Assembly: GCA_963811255.1 (NCBI GenBank)
Contig: CAWEQI010000002.1
Coordinates: 1-64,000, forward strand
Length of the DNA: 64,000 nucleotides
DNA from: Croceibacterium_B sp963811255
GTDB taxonomy: Bacteria > Pseudomonadota > Alphaproteobacteria > Sphingomonadales > Sphingomonadaceae
Reading direction: 5' to 3'
The translations under genes and the position numbers were made by a program. Positions 17,496-25,355 of this stretch are shown here, in pieces (positions within the stretch are counted from its first letter, which is position 1; every line of letters starts with the position of its first letter). The notes under the pieces were generated by a model. It had not been told where the DNA came from and made no database searches. It was given only the letters and a program-made list of their open reading frames with translations.

Positions 17496-18695
17496 TCAGG
17501 CGGCGGTGGTGTTGACCCCCATCTGCTGCAGGTACCGCTTCACGTTGCGCGCCGCCTGGCGCAGGCGCTGCTCGTTCTCGACCATGGCGATGCGAACGAA
17601 GCCCTCGCCCAGCTCGCCGAAGCCGACGCCCGGCGCCACCGCCACTTCGGCGTGGGTCAGCAGCTGCTTGGCGAACTCGAGGCTGCCCATGTGCTTCAGC
17701 GCCGGCGGCAGCGGCACCCACGCGAACATCGAGGCCGGCGGCGGCGGAATTTGCCACCCGGCGCGGCCGAACGCCTCGACCATCACGTCGCGCCGCTTCT
17801 GGTACAGCTCGCGATTGCGGTCGACCACGTCCTGCGGCCCATTGAGCGCGGCGCAGGCGGCCGCCTGGATCGGGGTGAAGGCGCCGTAATCGAGATACGA
17901 TTTCACCCGGGTGAGCGCGGAGATCAGCTCGCGATTGCCGACGCAGAAACCGATCCGCCAGCCGGCCATCGAGAAGGTCTTGGAAAGCGAGGTGAACTCG
18001 ACCGCGACATCCTTGGCGCCGGGCACCTGCAGGATCGAGGGCGTCGGTTTGCCGTCGAAATAGAGCTCCGAATAGGCGAGGTCCGAAATGACCCAGATCC
18101 GGTTCTCTTTCGCCCAGGCGACCAGCTTCTCGTAAAACGCGAGGTCGACCACCTCGGCGGTGGGGTTGGACGGGAAGTTGACCACCAATACGCTCGGCCG
18201 GGGAACGGTGAAGCGCATCGCCCGATCGAGCGCTTCCCAGTACTGCGCGTCGGGCGTCGTCGGCACGGCCCGGATCGCCGCCCCGGCGACCATGAAGCCG
18301 AAGGTGTGGATCGGATAACTCGGGTTCGGCGCCAGCACCACGTCGCCGGGCGCGGTGATGGCGGTAGCGAGGCTGGCGAGCCCTTCCTTCGAGCCCAGCG
18401 TGACCACCACTTCGCGCTCCGGGTCGAGCTCGACCCCGAAGCGGCGGCCGTAATAGTTCGCCTGGGCGCGGCGCAGCCCGGGGATGCCTTTCGACTGCGA
18501 ATAGCCGTGGGCATCGGGCTTCTGCGCGACTTCGCACAGCTTGTCGATTACGTGCTGCGGCGGCGGCAGGTCCGGATTGCCCATCCCGAGGTCAATGATG
18601 TCGCGCCCCGCCTGGCGTGCCGCGTGGCGCATCGCATTGACTTCGGCGATGACGTAGGGCGGCAGGCGCTTGATGCGGTAGAACTCGGTATCCAT
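17496..18695 (-). CDS. PLP-dependent class I/II aminotransferase (alanine/LL-DAP type)
   Basis: A 399-residue fold-type I enzyme. Conserved blocks: LGMGNPDLPPPQHVIDKL, YSQSKGIPGLRRAQANYY, NPSYPIHTFG, NFPSNPTAEV, SDLAYSELYFDG, SLSKTFSMAGWRIGF with the PLP lysine in the SLSKT motif, and a C-terminal FVRIAMVENEQRLRQA. This matches AlaC-type alanine transaminases and related enzymes. The start at 18695 gives the family N-terminus MDTEFYRIKRLPPY; a 60-residue extension is excluded as non-conserved and would overlap the divergent promoter region. Confidence 0.88.
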   Translation of the reverse strand: MDTEFYRIKRLPPYVIAEVNAMRHAARQAGRDIIDLGMGNPDLPPPQHVIDKLCEVAQKPDAHGYSQSKGIPGLRRAQANYYGRRFGVELDPEREVVVTLGSKEGLASLATAITAPGDVVLAPNPSYPIHTFGFMVAGAAIRAVPTTPDAQYWEALDRAMRFTVPRPSVLVVNFPSNPTAEVVDLAFYEKLVAWAKENRIWVISDLAYSELYFDGKPTPSILQVPGAKDVAVEFTSLSKTFSMAGWRIGFCVGNRELISALTRVKSYLDYGAFTPIQAAACAALNGPQDVVDRNRELYQKRRDVMVEAFGRAGWQIPPPPASMFAWVPLPPALKHMGSLEFAKQLLTHAEVAVAPGVGFGELGEGFVRIAMVENEQRLRQAARNVKRYLQQMGVNTTAA

Positions 18696-18815
18696 GACCT
18701 CGGGCTTGTGTTGGGCGCGGCCCCATGCCGCGCCGGGCCGACAATTGTGACGGAATCGCGCGGCCCGTGCAATTGATTGCTCGCAACCGCAAAATTTCGT
18801 CCTTACCTTGCGGCC

Positions 18816-20675
18816 ATGGCCGGCGATACCGAGACACCAGACATTTTTGCCGAGATGCTGCGGGCGCAGAGCCAAGCGGCGCGGCAGCTCGTCTCCGCCA
18901 GCCTACCGGGCGAGGCGGCGGTGGCTGAATGGGGCGAGGCCGCGCAGCGGCTGCAAGCGATGTGGCTCGATTTCCACCAGCAGGAGAGCCTGCCCGAGGC
19001 GCCCGTGGCGTTCCTCGCCGACCCGGCGGAGTGGTTGGGTCTGATGCAGGCCTGGTACAAGCAGATCCCGCTGCTCGATCCCGAGCGCCAGCAGCAGTTG
19101 TGGCGCGAGGGGTTGCAGCTGTGGCAGGACGTGCTCGAGCAGTACGGCATCGGCCCTGACGGCGAGATGACCGCCGAGCCGCCAAAGGCCGAGCCCGACC
19201 TGCCGCGCCACGACCCGCGCTTCGCCGACCCCGCGTGGCGCGAACAGCCGGTGTTCGCGCTGATCCACCAGACCTACCTGCTGCTGGCCGAGCGGCTGAG
19301 CGAGATGATCGACGAGGTCGGCGGGCTCGACCAGCACGAGCGCGAGCAATTGCGCTTTGCGCTCAAGAGCGTGCTCGACGCGCTGAGCCCGGCGAACTTT
19401 CCGCTGACCAACCCGGTGGTGCTCGAACGCACGCTCGAGACCCATGGGGCGAACCTGATCCGCGGCATGGAGCGGCTCTCCGCCGATCTTGAGAAAGGCC
19501 AGTTGACCCACACCGACGCCAGCGGCTTCAAGCTGGGCGAAAACATCGCCTGCACCCCCGGCAAGGTGGTTCACGAAACACCGCTCTACCAGTTGCTCCA
19601 GTATTCGCCGGCGACGGACGAGGTGCTGGAAGTGCCGCTGGTGATCTTCCCGCCGTGGATCAACCGCTTCTACATCCTCGACCTCAACCCAAAGAAAAGC
19701 TTCGTCAAATGGGCGGTCGAACAGGGGCTGACGGTGTTCATCGTCAGCTGGCGCTCGGCCGACGAAAGCCTCGCCCACGTCACTTGGGACGATTACGTCC
19801 GCGCGCAGATCGAAACGATCGACGTCGTCCGAAAGCGGCTCGGCGTGGCGGCGGTGCATGCGGTCGGCTATTGCGTCGCCGGGACCACGCTCGCGGCGAC
19901 ATTGGCCATCCTCGCCCGGCGCGGCCAGGCGGACAAGGTGAAGAGCGCCACGTTTCTCACCGCCCAGGTCGATTTCGAGCGGGCCGGCGACCTCAAGCAC
20001 TTCGTCGGCGATACCCAGCTCGAGCTGATCCGCCAGGCCAGCCAGGGCGGTTATCTCGACGGGCGCTACATGGCGGCGACCTTCAACATGCTGCGCGGCG
20101 CCGACCTGATCTGGAACTACGTGGTCAATTACTACCTGCTCGGCGAGGATTACCCGGCGTTCGACCTGCTCCACTGGAACGGCGATGTCGCCAATCTGCC
20201 GGCGAAGTGGCACGAGAGCTACCTCAAGGACCTCTACCGCGACAACAAGCTGGTCCGCCCCGACGCGCTATCCGCCGACGGCACCCCGATCGACCTGCAC
20301 TTGGTGGAAACCCCAGCCTATATCCAGGCCGGCCGCGAGGACCACATCGCCCCGCCCGAAAGCGTCTGGCGCCTGACCGAACACTTCTCCGGCCCGACGC
20401 GCTTCGTCCTCGCCGGCAGCGGCCACATCGCCGGCGTGGTCAATCCGCCCGCCGCGCGCAAGTACCAGTACTGGACCAACGCGGCCCCGGCCGGCTCGCT
20501 CGGAGCCTTCGTCGCCGGCGCCGAGGAGCACAAGGGCAGCTGGTGGCCCGACTGGCTCGCGTGGCTGGAAGCCTTCGACGCGACGAGAGTGAAAGTCACC
20601 AGCAAGCGCAAGCCCGGCGGGCGCGGCGATCCGGTGATCGAGGACGCGCCGGGCCGTTACGTCGCCATGCGCTGA
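18816..20675 (+). CDS. phaC: Class I poly(3-hydroxyalkanoate) synthase
   Basis: A 619-residue PHA synthase. The lipase-box-like GYCVAGTTLA carries the nucleophile Cys353. PPWINRFYILDLNPKKSFVKW, SWRSADESL, and the late DHIAPPESVW and GSGHIAGVVNPP supply the Asp and His of the catalytic triad. It polymerises hydroxyacyl-CoA at the surface of cytoplasmic granules. The start at 18816 is chosen because the first 13 codons of the longer frame are not conserved. The phasin gene follows 136 bases later. Confidence 0.95.
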   Translation: MAGDTETPDIFAEMLRAQSQAARQLVSASLPGEAAVAEWGEAAQRLQAMWLDFHQQESLPEAPVAFLADPAEWLGLMQAWYKQIPLLDPERQQQLWREGLQLWQDVLEQYGIGPDGEMTAEPPKAEPDLPRHDPRFADPAWREQPVFALIHQTYLLLAERLSEMIDEVGGLDQHEREQLRFALKSVLDALSPANFPLTNPVVLERTLETHGANLIRGMERLSADLEKGQLTHTDASGFKLGENIACTPGKVVHETPLYQLLQYSPATDEVLEVPLVIFPPWINRFYILDLNPKKSFVKWAVEQGLTVFIVSWRSADESLAHVTWDDYVRAQIETIDVVRKRLGVAAVHAVGYCVAGTTLAATLAILARRGQADKVKSATFLTAQVDFERAGDLKHFVGDTQLELIRQASQGGYLDGRYMAATFNMLRGADLIWNYVVNYYLLGEDYPAFDLLHWNGDVANLPAKWHESYLKDLYRDNKLVRPDALSADGTPIDLHLVETPAYIQAGREDHIAPPESVWRLTEHFSGPTRFVLAGSGHIAGVVNPPAARKYQYWTNAAPAGSLGAFVAGAEEHKGSWWPDWLAWLEAFDATRVKVTSKRKPGGRGDPVIEDAPGRYVAMR

Positions 20676-20694
20676 GCTTTATCCGCAGATCATA

Positions 20695-20775
20695 TTCTGA
20701 CGGCATTGCTGCACTGCACAAATATCGCTTGACTTCGCACTTGCGGTGGCTATTTTGTGCACTGCAACAAGACCG
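20695..20775 (+). promoter_or_regulatory. Phasin promoter with TGCACTGCA-type repeats
   Basis: Two copies of TGCACTGCA occur at about 20707-20715 and 20756-20764, within 110 bases of the phasin start. PhaR repressors of alphaproteobacteria bind TGC-rich repeats of this kind upstream of phaP. A PhaR gene is not in the window, so this is inference from motif and position. Confidence 0.5.
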
Positions 20776-20811
20776 TCGCCAGCGGCGGTCTGCTTCGAGG
20801 AAGCAAGGACG

Positions 20812-21606
20812 ATGGCCGAGCCTGGCGACAAAGCCGCGAAAGACGCCGAAGAGGCTTATGCCGCTGCGACGGCCGCGGCCAAGCCCGTCCGGCCCAAGCC
20901 AGCCCCCACCTCAGCCGAGGCCGAGGCTGCGCTCGTCATCATGGACCAACCGATGACGAACGAAGCCTCGGTCGAAGTGCCGGCGGCAAACGAGCCGCCC
21001 GCGCCGAAAGCCCCGGCGAAGAAGGCAACCAAGCCGGCCACCAAGAAGCCGGCGCCCGCGACAAGCAGGAAAAGTTCAAGGCCCCGGCGGACACCCGGCA
21101 ACACGATCCGGCCCGCCCCCGCCGATACTCCCATTCCAACCATTACCGAATTGAAGGACAAGATCATGGCCACTGCCAAGAGCACCGATTTCACCAAGCC
21201 GTTCGCCGATGCGATCGGCGACGCGCAGACCCAGGCGAAAGCCGCCTACGACAAGAGCGCCGAGCTCGCTGCCGAGATGACCGAGTTCGCCAAGGGCAAC
21301 GTCGAAGCCGTCATCGAGAGCGGCAAGCTCTATGCCGCCGGCGTTCAGGACCTGTCGAAGAGCTACGTCGAGGAAGCCAAGTCGGCTTACGAGATCTTCA
21401 CCGCCGACATGAAGGAATTCGCCGCCGTGAAGAGCCCGGCCGAGCTGTTCCAGCTGCAAGGCAAACTCGCCCGCCGCAACTTCGATGCGATGGTCGCCTA
21501 CGGCTCCAAGAACACCGACGCGCTGGTCAAGCTCGCCAGCGAGGCCTTGGCGCCGATCTCCGGCCGCCTCAGCCTCGCCGCCGAAAAGATCGCCAAGACC
21601 GCCTGA
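20812..21606 (+). CDS. Phasin (granule-associated protein)
   Basis: A 264-residue protein. The first 115 residues are a low-complexity Ala/Pro/Lys region (KAPAKKATKPATKKPAPA). From about residue 118 a Phasin_2-like helical domain follows: FADAIGDAQTQAKAAYDKSA, MTEFAKGNVEAVIESGKL, LQGKLARRNFDAMVAYGSKN. Phasins coat PHA granules. The Lys/Ala/Pro extension resembles histone-H1-like tails that tie granules to DNA. An internal ATG at the phasin domain start (about 21166) is a possible alternative start. A strong terminator follows. Confidence 0.85.
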   Translation: MAEPGDKAAKDAEEAYAAATAAAKPVRPKPAPTSAEAEAALVIMDQPMTNEASVEVPAANEPPAPKAPAKKATKPATKKPAPATSRKSSRPRRTPGNTIRPAPADTPIPTITELKDKIMATAKSTDFTKPFADAIGDAQTQAKAAYDKSAELAAEMTEFAKGNVEAVIESGKLYAAGVQDLSKSYVEEAKSAYEIFTADMKEFAAVKSPAELFQLQGKLARRNFDAMVAYGSKNTDALVKLASEALAPISGRLSLAAEKIAKTA

Positions 21607-21657
21607 CGGCGCCGACTTCCGCCGGCATCTCTCCTCTCCCATTGCCGGCCAGACGAG

Positions 21658-21692
21658 CGGGCCGGACGGAACTTTCCGTCCGGCCCGTTTTT
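21658..21692 (+). terminator. Intrinsic terminator after the phasin gene
   Basis: A 13-bp GC-rich stem, CGGGCCGGACGGA against TCCGTCCGGCCCG, around ACTT, followed directly by TTTTT. It lies 52 bases after the phasin stop and ends that transcript before clpS. Confidence 0.9.
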
Positions 21693-21781
21693 CCATTCCG
21701 AGACAAGAATGGGGCGTTAACCTTTTGCGTGGCCGGACATCTTGCCGCAGGGCGGCGCGATACGATATCTTTCGGGTCGAA

Positions 21782-22168
21782 ATGAGTTTGAATCACACCT
21801 CCCGTCCGTCCTTTGCCCCCCCCCTGCAGGCGGGAGACGACGACGATTCGGGGATCGGCGTGCGCGAGGGCCAGGGCCAGGTCGGCATCGCCACCCGCAC
21901 CCGCGCCAAGCCCAAGAAGCCAAGCCAGTACAAGGTGCTGATGCTCAACGACGACTACACGCCGATGGAATTCGTGGTCATGTGCCTCAAGCGGTTCTTC
22001 CGCATGGACCTCGAGCAGGCGACCCGGGTGATGCTCCACGTCCACCAGAAGGGCGTCGGCGTGTGCGGCGTTTTTCCCTACGAAGTGGCCGAAACCAAGG
22101 TCAATCAGGTGATGGACTTCGCCCGGCAGAACCAGCACCCGCTGCAATGCACGCTGGAAAAGGCTTGA
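21782..22168 (+). CDS. clpS: ATP-dependent Clp protease adaptor ClpS
   Basis: A 128-residue protein. The core YKVLMLNDDYTPMEFVVMCL and VMLHVHQKGVGVCGVFPYEVAETK is the ClpS fold, with the N-degron pocket in the NDDYTPMEFV region. A 45-residue, disordered N-terminal extension precedes it. ClpS delivers N-end-rule substrates to ClpAP. The start is set by ATG at 21782; longer frames run into the terminator. No clpA gene is adjacent. Confidence 0.95.
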   Translation: MSLNHTSRPSFAPPLQAGDDDDSGIGVREGQGQVGIATRTRAKPKKPSQYKVLMLNDDYTPMEFVVMCLKRFFRMDLEQATRVMLHVHQKGVGVCGVFPYEVAETKVNQVMDFARQNQHPLQCTLEKA

Positions 22169-22263
22169 ACCTTCGCTCGGCTGGCGCATTGCGGGAATGA
22201 CCTGCGCGGATTAGGCGGTTATAGCCTCGCCCGCCTGCCACCCGACCGATCGCGACACGCCGC

Positions 22264-23520
22264 TTGAAATTCATTACCTCCACCGACCGTTACATCTTCC
22301 GGCTCGTGCTGGTGCCGATGGTGGCGGTGTTCTGCCTCGCCGCATCGCTGCTGATCCTCGACAAGATGCTCAAGCTGTTCGAGTACGTCTCGGTCAACGG
22401 CGGCCCCATCGGGGTGGTGTTCAAGATGCTGGTCAACCTGTTTCCGGAATACGCCGGGCTGGCGATTCCGCTCGGGCTGATGCTCGGCATCCTGCTGGCC
22501 TTCCGTAAACTCGCCACCTCGAGCGAGCTCGACGTACTGCGCGCGACTGGTTGGAGCTATGTGCGCCTGCTGCGCGTGCCATATCTCATCACGCTCGTGC
22601 TGGTGGGCGTGAATTTCGCCATTGTCGGCTATCTCCAGCCGCTGGCGCGCTATGCCTATGTGGAGCAGCAATTTCAGATTCGTTCGGGCGCGCTCGGGGC
22701 CTCGATTAAGGTCGGAGAGTTCACCACGCTGAAAAACCGCATGGCGCTGAGAATCGAGAAGAGCCTTGACGAGGGGCGGCGTCTGGTTGGCATCTTCGCT
22801 CGCGTCGCCGACAAGAACGGGCAGGTGTTGTCGATCTCGGCCAGCGAGGGGACGTTCCTGTCCGCGCCCGACAACCGGAATACGATCATCCTGCGCCTGC
22901 TCAACGGGACGATCGTGCAGACGCGGCCCGGCGAACAGCCGCGCGTGTTGAGCTTCACGCAGCACGACTTGCCGATCGACCTGCCGGCGATCGAACACTT
23001 CCGCGCCCGCGGCAACGAGGCCCGCGAGTACATCATCCCCGAATTGCTCAAGCTCGGCTGGAACTCGGAAACGCCCAAGGCCGAACGCACCGGCAACCAG
23101 GCCAATTTCAACTATCGAATGGTCGAGGTGGTGATGATGCTGCTGCTGCCGCTGCTCGCGGTGGCGTTGGCCATTCCGCCGAAACGCTCGACCTCCGCCC
23201 TTGGGGTGTTCGTCTCGATCGTGCTGGTCGTCGCCTATCACAAGGTGAACGAGTACGGGCAGTCGATCGCCGAGCTCGGGCGGGTAAGTCCCTATCTCGC
23301 GCTGTGGGGACCGTTCGTGGTCTTTGCAGCGCTGATCGTGTGGATGTTCTACCGGGTTGCCTTCGTTCCGGGCGGTCAGGCGATCGGCGCGCTCGAAATC
23401 GGCCTACGCCAAGATCACCAAACAGCTGAAGCGGCTATGGCAACGGCGCGACCGGGCGCGCGGCATCGTCCCCGTGGGAGCGGCCGATGCTGTTTGACTT
23501 CTTCCCCTCGCGGACGCTGA
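22264..23520 (+). CDS. lptF: LPS export permease LptF, with a suspect C-terminus
   Basis: An inner-membrane permease of the LptBFG transporter moving LPS to the outer membrane. N-terminal segments (FRLVLVPMVAVFCLAASLLIL), the FRKLATSSELDVLRATGWSY coupling helix and the C-terminal membrane part are clear. The TTG start gives the usual N-terminus. After GALE (near 23397) the frame gives an atypical Arg-rich tail to 23520. In the +1 frame the sequence YAKITKQLKRLWQRRDR ends at 23497, a more natural tail. A one-base indel near 23398-23404 is likely, real or technical. It overlaps lptG. Confidence 0.88.
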   Translation: MKFITSTDRYIFRLVLVPMVAVFCLAASLLILDKMLKLFEYVSVNGGPIGVVFKMLVNLFPEYAGLAIPLGLMLGILLAFRKLATSSELDVLRATGWSYVRLLRVPYLITLVLVGVNFAIVGYLQPLARYAYVEQQFQIRSGALGASIKVGEFTTLKNRMALRIEKSLDEGRRLVGIFARVADKNGQVLSISASEGTFLSAPDNRNTIILRLLNGTIVQTRPGEQPRVLSFTQHDLPIDLPAIEHFRARGNEAREYIIPELLKLGWNSETPKAERTGNQANFNYRMVEVVMMLLLPLLAVALAIPPKRSTSALGVFVSIVLVVAYHKVNEYGQSIAELGRVSPYLALWGPFVVFAALIVWMFYRVAFVPGGQAIGALEIGLRQDHQTAEAAMATARPGARHRPRGSGRCCLTSSPRGR

Positions 23521-24587
23521 CCTGGTATCTCGCCAAGACCTTCCTCACCCGCATCTTCGCGGTGCTGGTGATGCTGGTACTGGTGCTGATGATGCTCGAC
23601 TTGCTGTCGCACAGCGCCGACGTGCTCGCCTATCCCGGCAACGGGCAGGCGCAGCTGCTCCACTACGTCGCGCTGCGCGTGCCCCAGTTGGTCGCCGAGT
23701 TCCTGCCCTATTCGGTGCTGCTGGCGACGATCATCACCCTCGCCACCTTCAATCAGAACAGCGAAGTGATCGCGATGAAGGCGGCTGGGCTGTCGGCGCA
23801 CCAGATCCTCGCTCCGCTGATCCTTGCCGCCGCGGTGGTCGCGCTCGTTTCCTTTTCGTTCAACGAACGCGTCGTCACCCGCGCCACCGCCACGCTCAGC
23901 TCGTGGCAGGCAGTCGATTACGGGCCGATCCCGCCGGAACGCCACGTCCGCAGCAATCAGTACTTCACCTCGGGGGACGATATCCTTGAGGCCGCCATCG
24001 TCAGCGGGATCGGGCCGGCCACCCGGATGCGCAACGTCACGTTCTATCAGCGCGACCCGCAGGGGATGATCCAGCGCGAACTGCGCAGCGATACCGCAGT
24101 TTGGGCCAACCCCGGTTGGCGGCTCGATTCGCCGAAGATTTTCGACGTCCGTACGGCGACGTCGAGCCAGGCGAACGGGCCAGTGGTGGTCGCGAAGAGC
24201 CTCACGCTGGACCAGGTGGCGCTGGGCAAGGTCGATCCCGACGCCGAGCCGTTGGCGCAGTTGTCGCGCTCGATCAAGGCGCTCGACGAAGCCGGCCGGC
24301 GCACCGCCGAGGTCAAGGGCAAATGGTGGCACAAGATCGCCGGCCCGCTCTCGGCGGTGCTGATGCCGCTGCTCGGTGCGGTCGCCGGCTTCGGCCTCGC
24401 CCGCTCGGGCCAGCTGTTCGCCCGCGCAGTGATCGGCATGGGCCTTGGCTTCGCCTATTTCGTGGTCGACAACGCCGCGCTGGCGATGGGCAGCTTCGGC
24501 GGCTATCCGCCGCTGCTCGCCGCCTGGGCGCCGTTCCTGCTGTTCTTCCTCGTCGGCGAGACGGTGCTGATCCGCACCGAGGAATAG
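23487..24587 (+). CDS. lptG: LPS export permease LptG
   Basis: A 366-residue LptG permease. Segments at LTWYLAKTFLTRIFAVLVML and PQLVAEFLPYSVLLATIITL, the EVIAMKAAGLSAHQIL coupling helix, a beta-jellyroll periplasmic middle (about residues 130-260), and three C-terminal segments match the family. With LptF it forms the membrane core of the LPS transporter. It overlaps the lptF 3' end by 11 or 34 bases depending on the true lptF frame, so the two are co-transcribed and coupled. Confidence 0.93.
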   Translation: MLFDFFPSRTLTWYLAKTFLTRIFAVLVMLVLVLMMLDLLSHSADVLAYPGNGQAQLLHYVALRVPQLVAEFLPYSVLLATIITLATFNQNSEVIAMKAAGLSAHQILAPLILAAAVVALVSFSFNERVVTRATATLSSWQAVDYGPIPPERHVRSNQYFTSGDDILEAAIVSGIGPATRMRNVTFYQRDPQGMIQRELRSDTAVWANPGWRLDSPKIFDVRTATSSQANGPVVVAKSLTLDQVALGKVDPDAEPLAQLSRSIKALDEAGRRTAEVKGKWWHKIAGPLSAVLMPLLGAVAGFGLARSGQLFARAVIGMGLGFAYFVVDNAALAMGSFGGYPPLLAAWAPFLLFFLVGETVLIRTEE

Positions 24588-24616
24588 ACCTCCACGCCAT
24601 ATTTTTGCCTTTTTCG

Positions 24617-24642
24617 GGAACCGGGGCGCGGTGCCGCGCGTC
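24617..24642 (+). promoter_or_regulatory. Candidate EcfG-type promoter (GGAAC-N17-CGTC)
   Basis: GGAAC at 24617-24621, 17-base spacer, CGTC at 24639-24642, 30 bases before the lipoprotein ATG at 24673. The -10 differs by one base from the GSR-locus promoters. The spacer is GC-rich and could form a hairpin, so the match could be chance. Confidence 0.4.
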
Positions 24643-24672
24643 TTTGCGGGCAACGCCGAGGGAGACTTTCGG

Positions 24673-24960
24673 ATGAAAACGCTTGCTCTTTGCGCATTTG
24701 CCTGCGCCGCGTCGCTCGCTTTGGCAGCATGCGACAACGACGCCGACAATGCCGACGCGGACAACGCCGCCACCACCGCAACCGAAACCGACACGACGGT
24801 TATCGACACCACCACGGCGGTGCCCGTGCCGGGGCCGACCGAAACCGACGTGGTAGAAACGCCGGCCCCGAGCCCGGGCAACACTGTGAACGTCGGCCCT
24901 AACGGGGTCAGCGCCACGATGCACAGTGGCGACACCACAGTGCAGACGACCACGAAATAA
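24673..24960 (+). CDS. Small Thr/Asp-rich lipoprotein
   Basis: A 95-residue protein with the lipobox LALAAC at residues 17-22, so Cys22 should be lipidated. The mature part is a low-complexity Asp/Thr/Ala region (ADADNAATTATETDTTVIDT) followed by a short GNTVNVGPNGVSATMHSGDTT segment. No known domain. It is followed by a second gene with the same plan. An EcfG-like promoter lies upstream, so a stress role is possible. Function unknown. Confidence 0.7.
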   Translation: MKTLALCAFACAASLALAACDNDADNADADNAATTATETDTTVIDTTTAVPVPGPTETDVVETPAPSPGNTVNVGPNGVSATMHSGDTTVQTTTK

Positions 24961-25033
24961 CACCGCCGCGAGGCGATAAGGGGGCCGCCTGCGGCGCGTC
25001 ATGCGTTCAAAGCCCCAATGAAGGAGTGATGGG

Positions 25034-25282
25034 ATGAAGAAGCTGTTTCTCGTCGCGCTGGCCGGCACCGCCGTGCTCGGCCTGAGCGCCTGCGGCAACG
25101 ATGCCGACGACGCGACCACGACCGACACGACGATGGCGACGACCGATACGTACGCCACCCCGGCGCCGGCCGATACGAGCGCGATGGGCGAGGCCACCTC
25201 GACCGACACGACAGGTGCGACCGACACCGACACTTCGGTGGATACTACCACAACCACCACCACGACCTCGACGAATCCGTAA
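25034..25282 (+). CDS. Small Thr/Asp-rich lipoprotein, paralogue-like
   Basis: An 82-residue protein with lipobox LGLSAC (Cys at residue 20). The mature part is almost entirely Thr, Asp, Ala and Ser, ending in a poly-Thr run. Its N-terminus resembles that of the gene 73 bases upstream (CDNDADNAD versus CGNDADDAT), suggesting an old duplication. GGAG precedes the ATG. It ends shortly before a strong terminator. Probably an envelope protein of unknown role. Confidence 0.7.
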   Translation: MKKLFLVALAGTAVLGLSACGNDADDATTTDTTMATTDTYATPAPADTSAMGEATSTDTTGATDTDTSVDTTTTTTTTSTNP

Positions 25283-25313
25283 GGTTGGTTTGGCCGCAGT
25301 TCGCTGCGGATCG

Positions 25314-25352
25314 GCGGCTCTCGCACGCGGGTGCGGGAGCCGCTTTCCGTTT
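25314..25352 (+). terminator. Intrinsic terminator after the lipoprotein pair
   Basis: A 13-bp stem, GCGGCTCTCGCAC with GTGCGGGAGCCGC (one G-U pair), around GCGG, followed by TTTCCGTTT. It separates the plus-strand lipoprotein genes from the convergent desaturase gene. Confidence 0.8.
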
Positions 25353-25355
25353 GGG

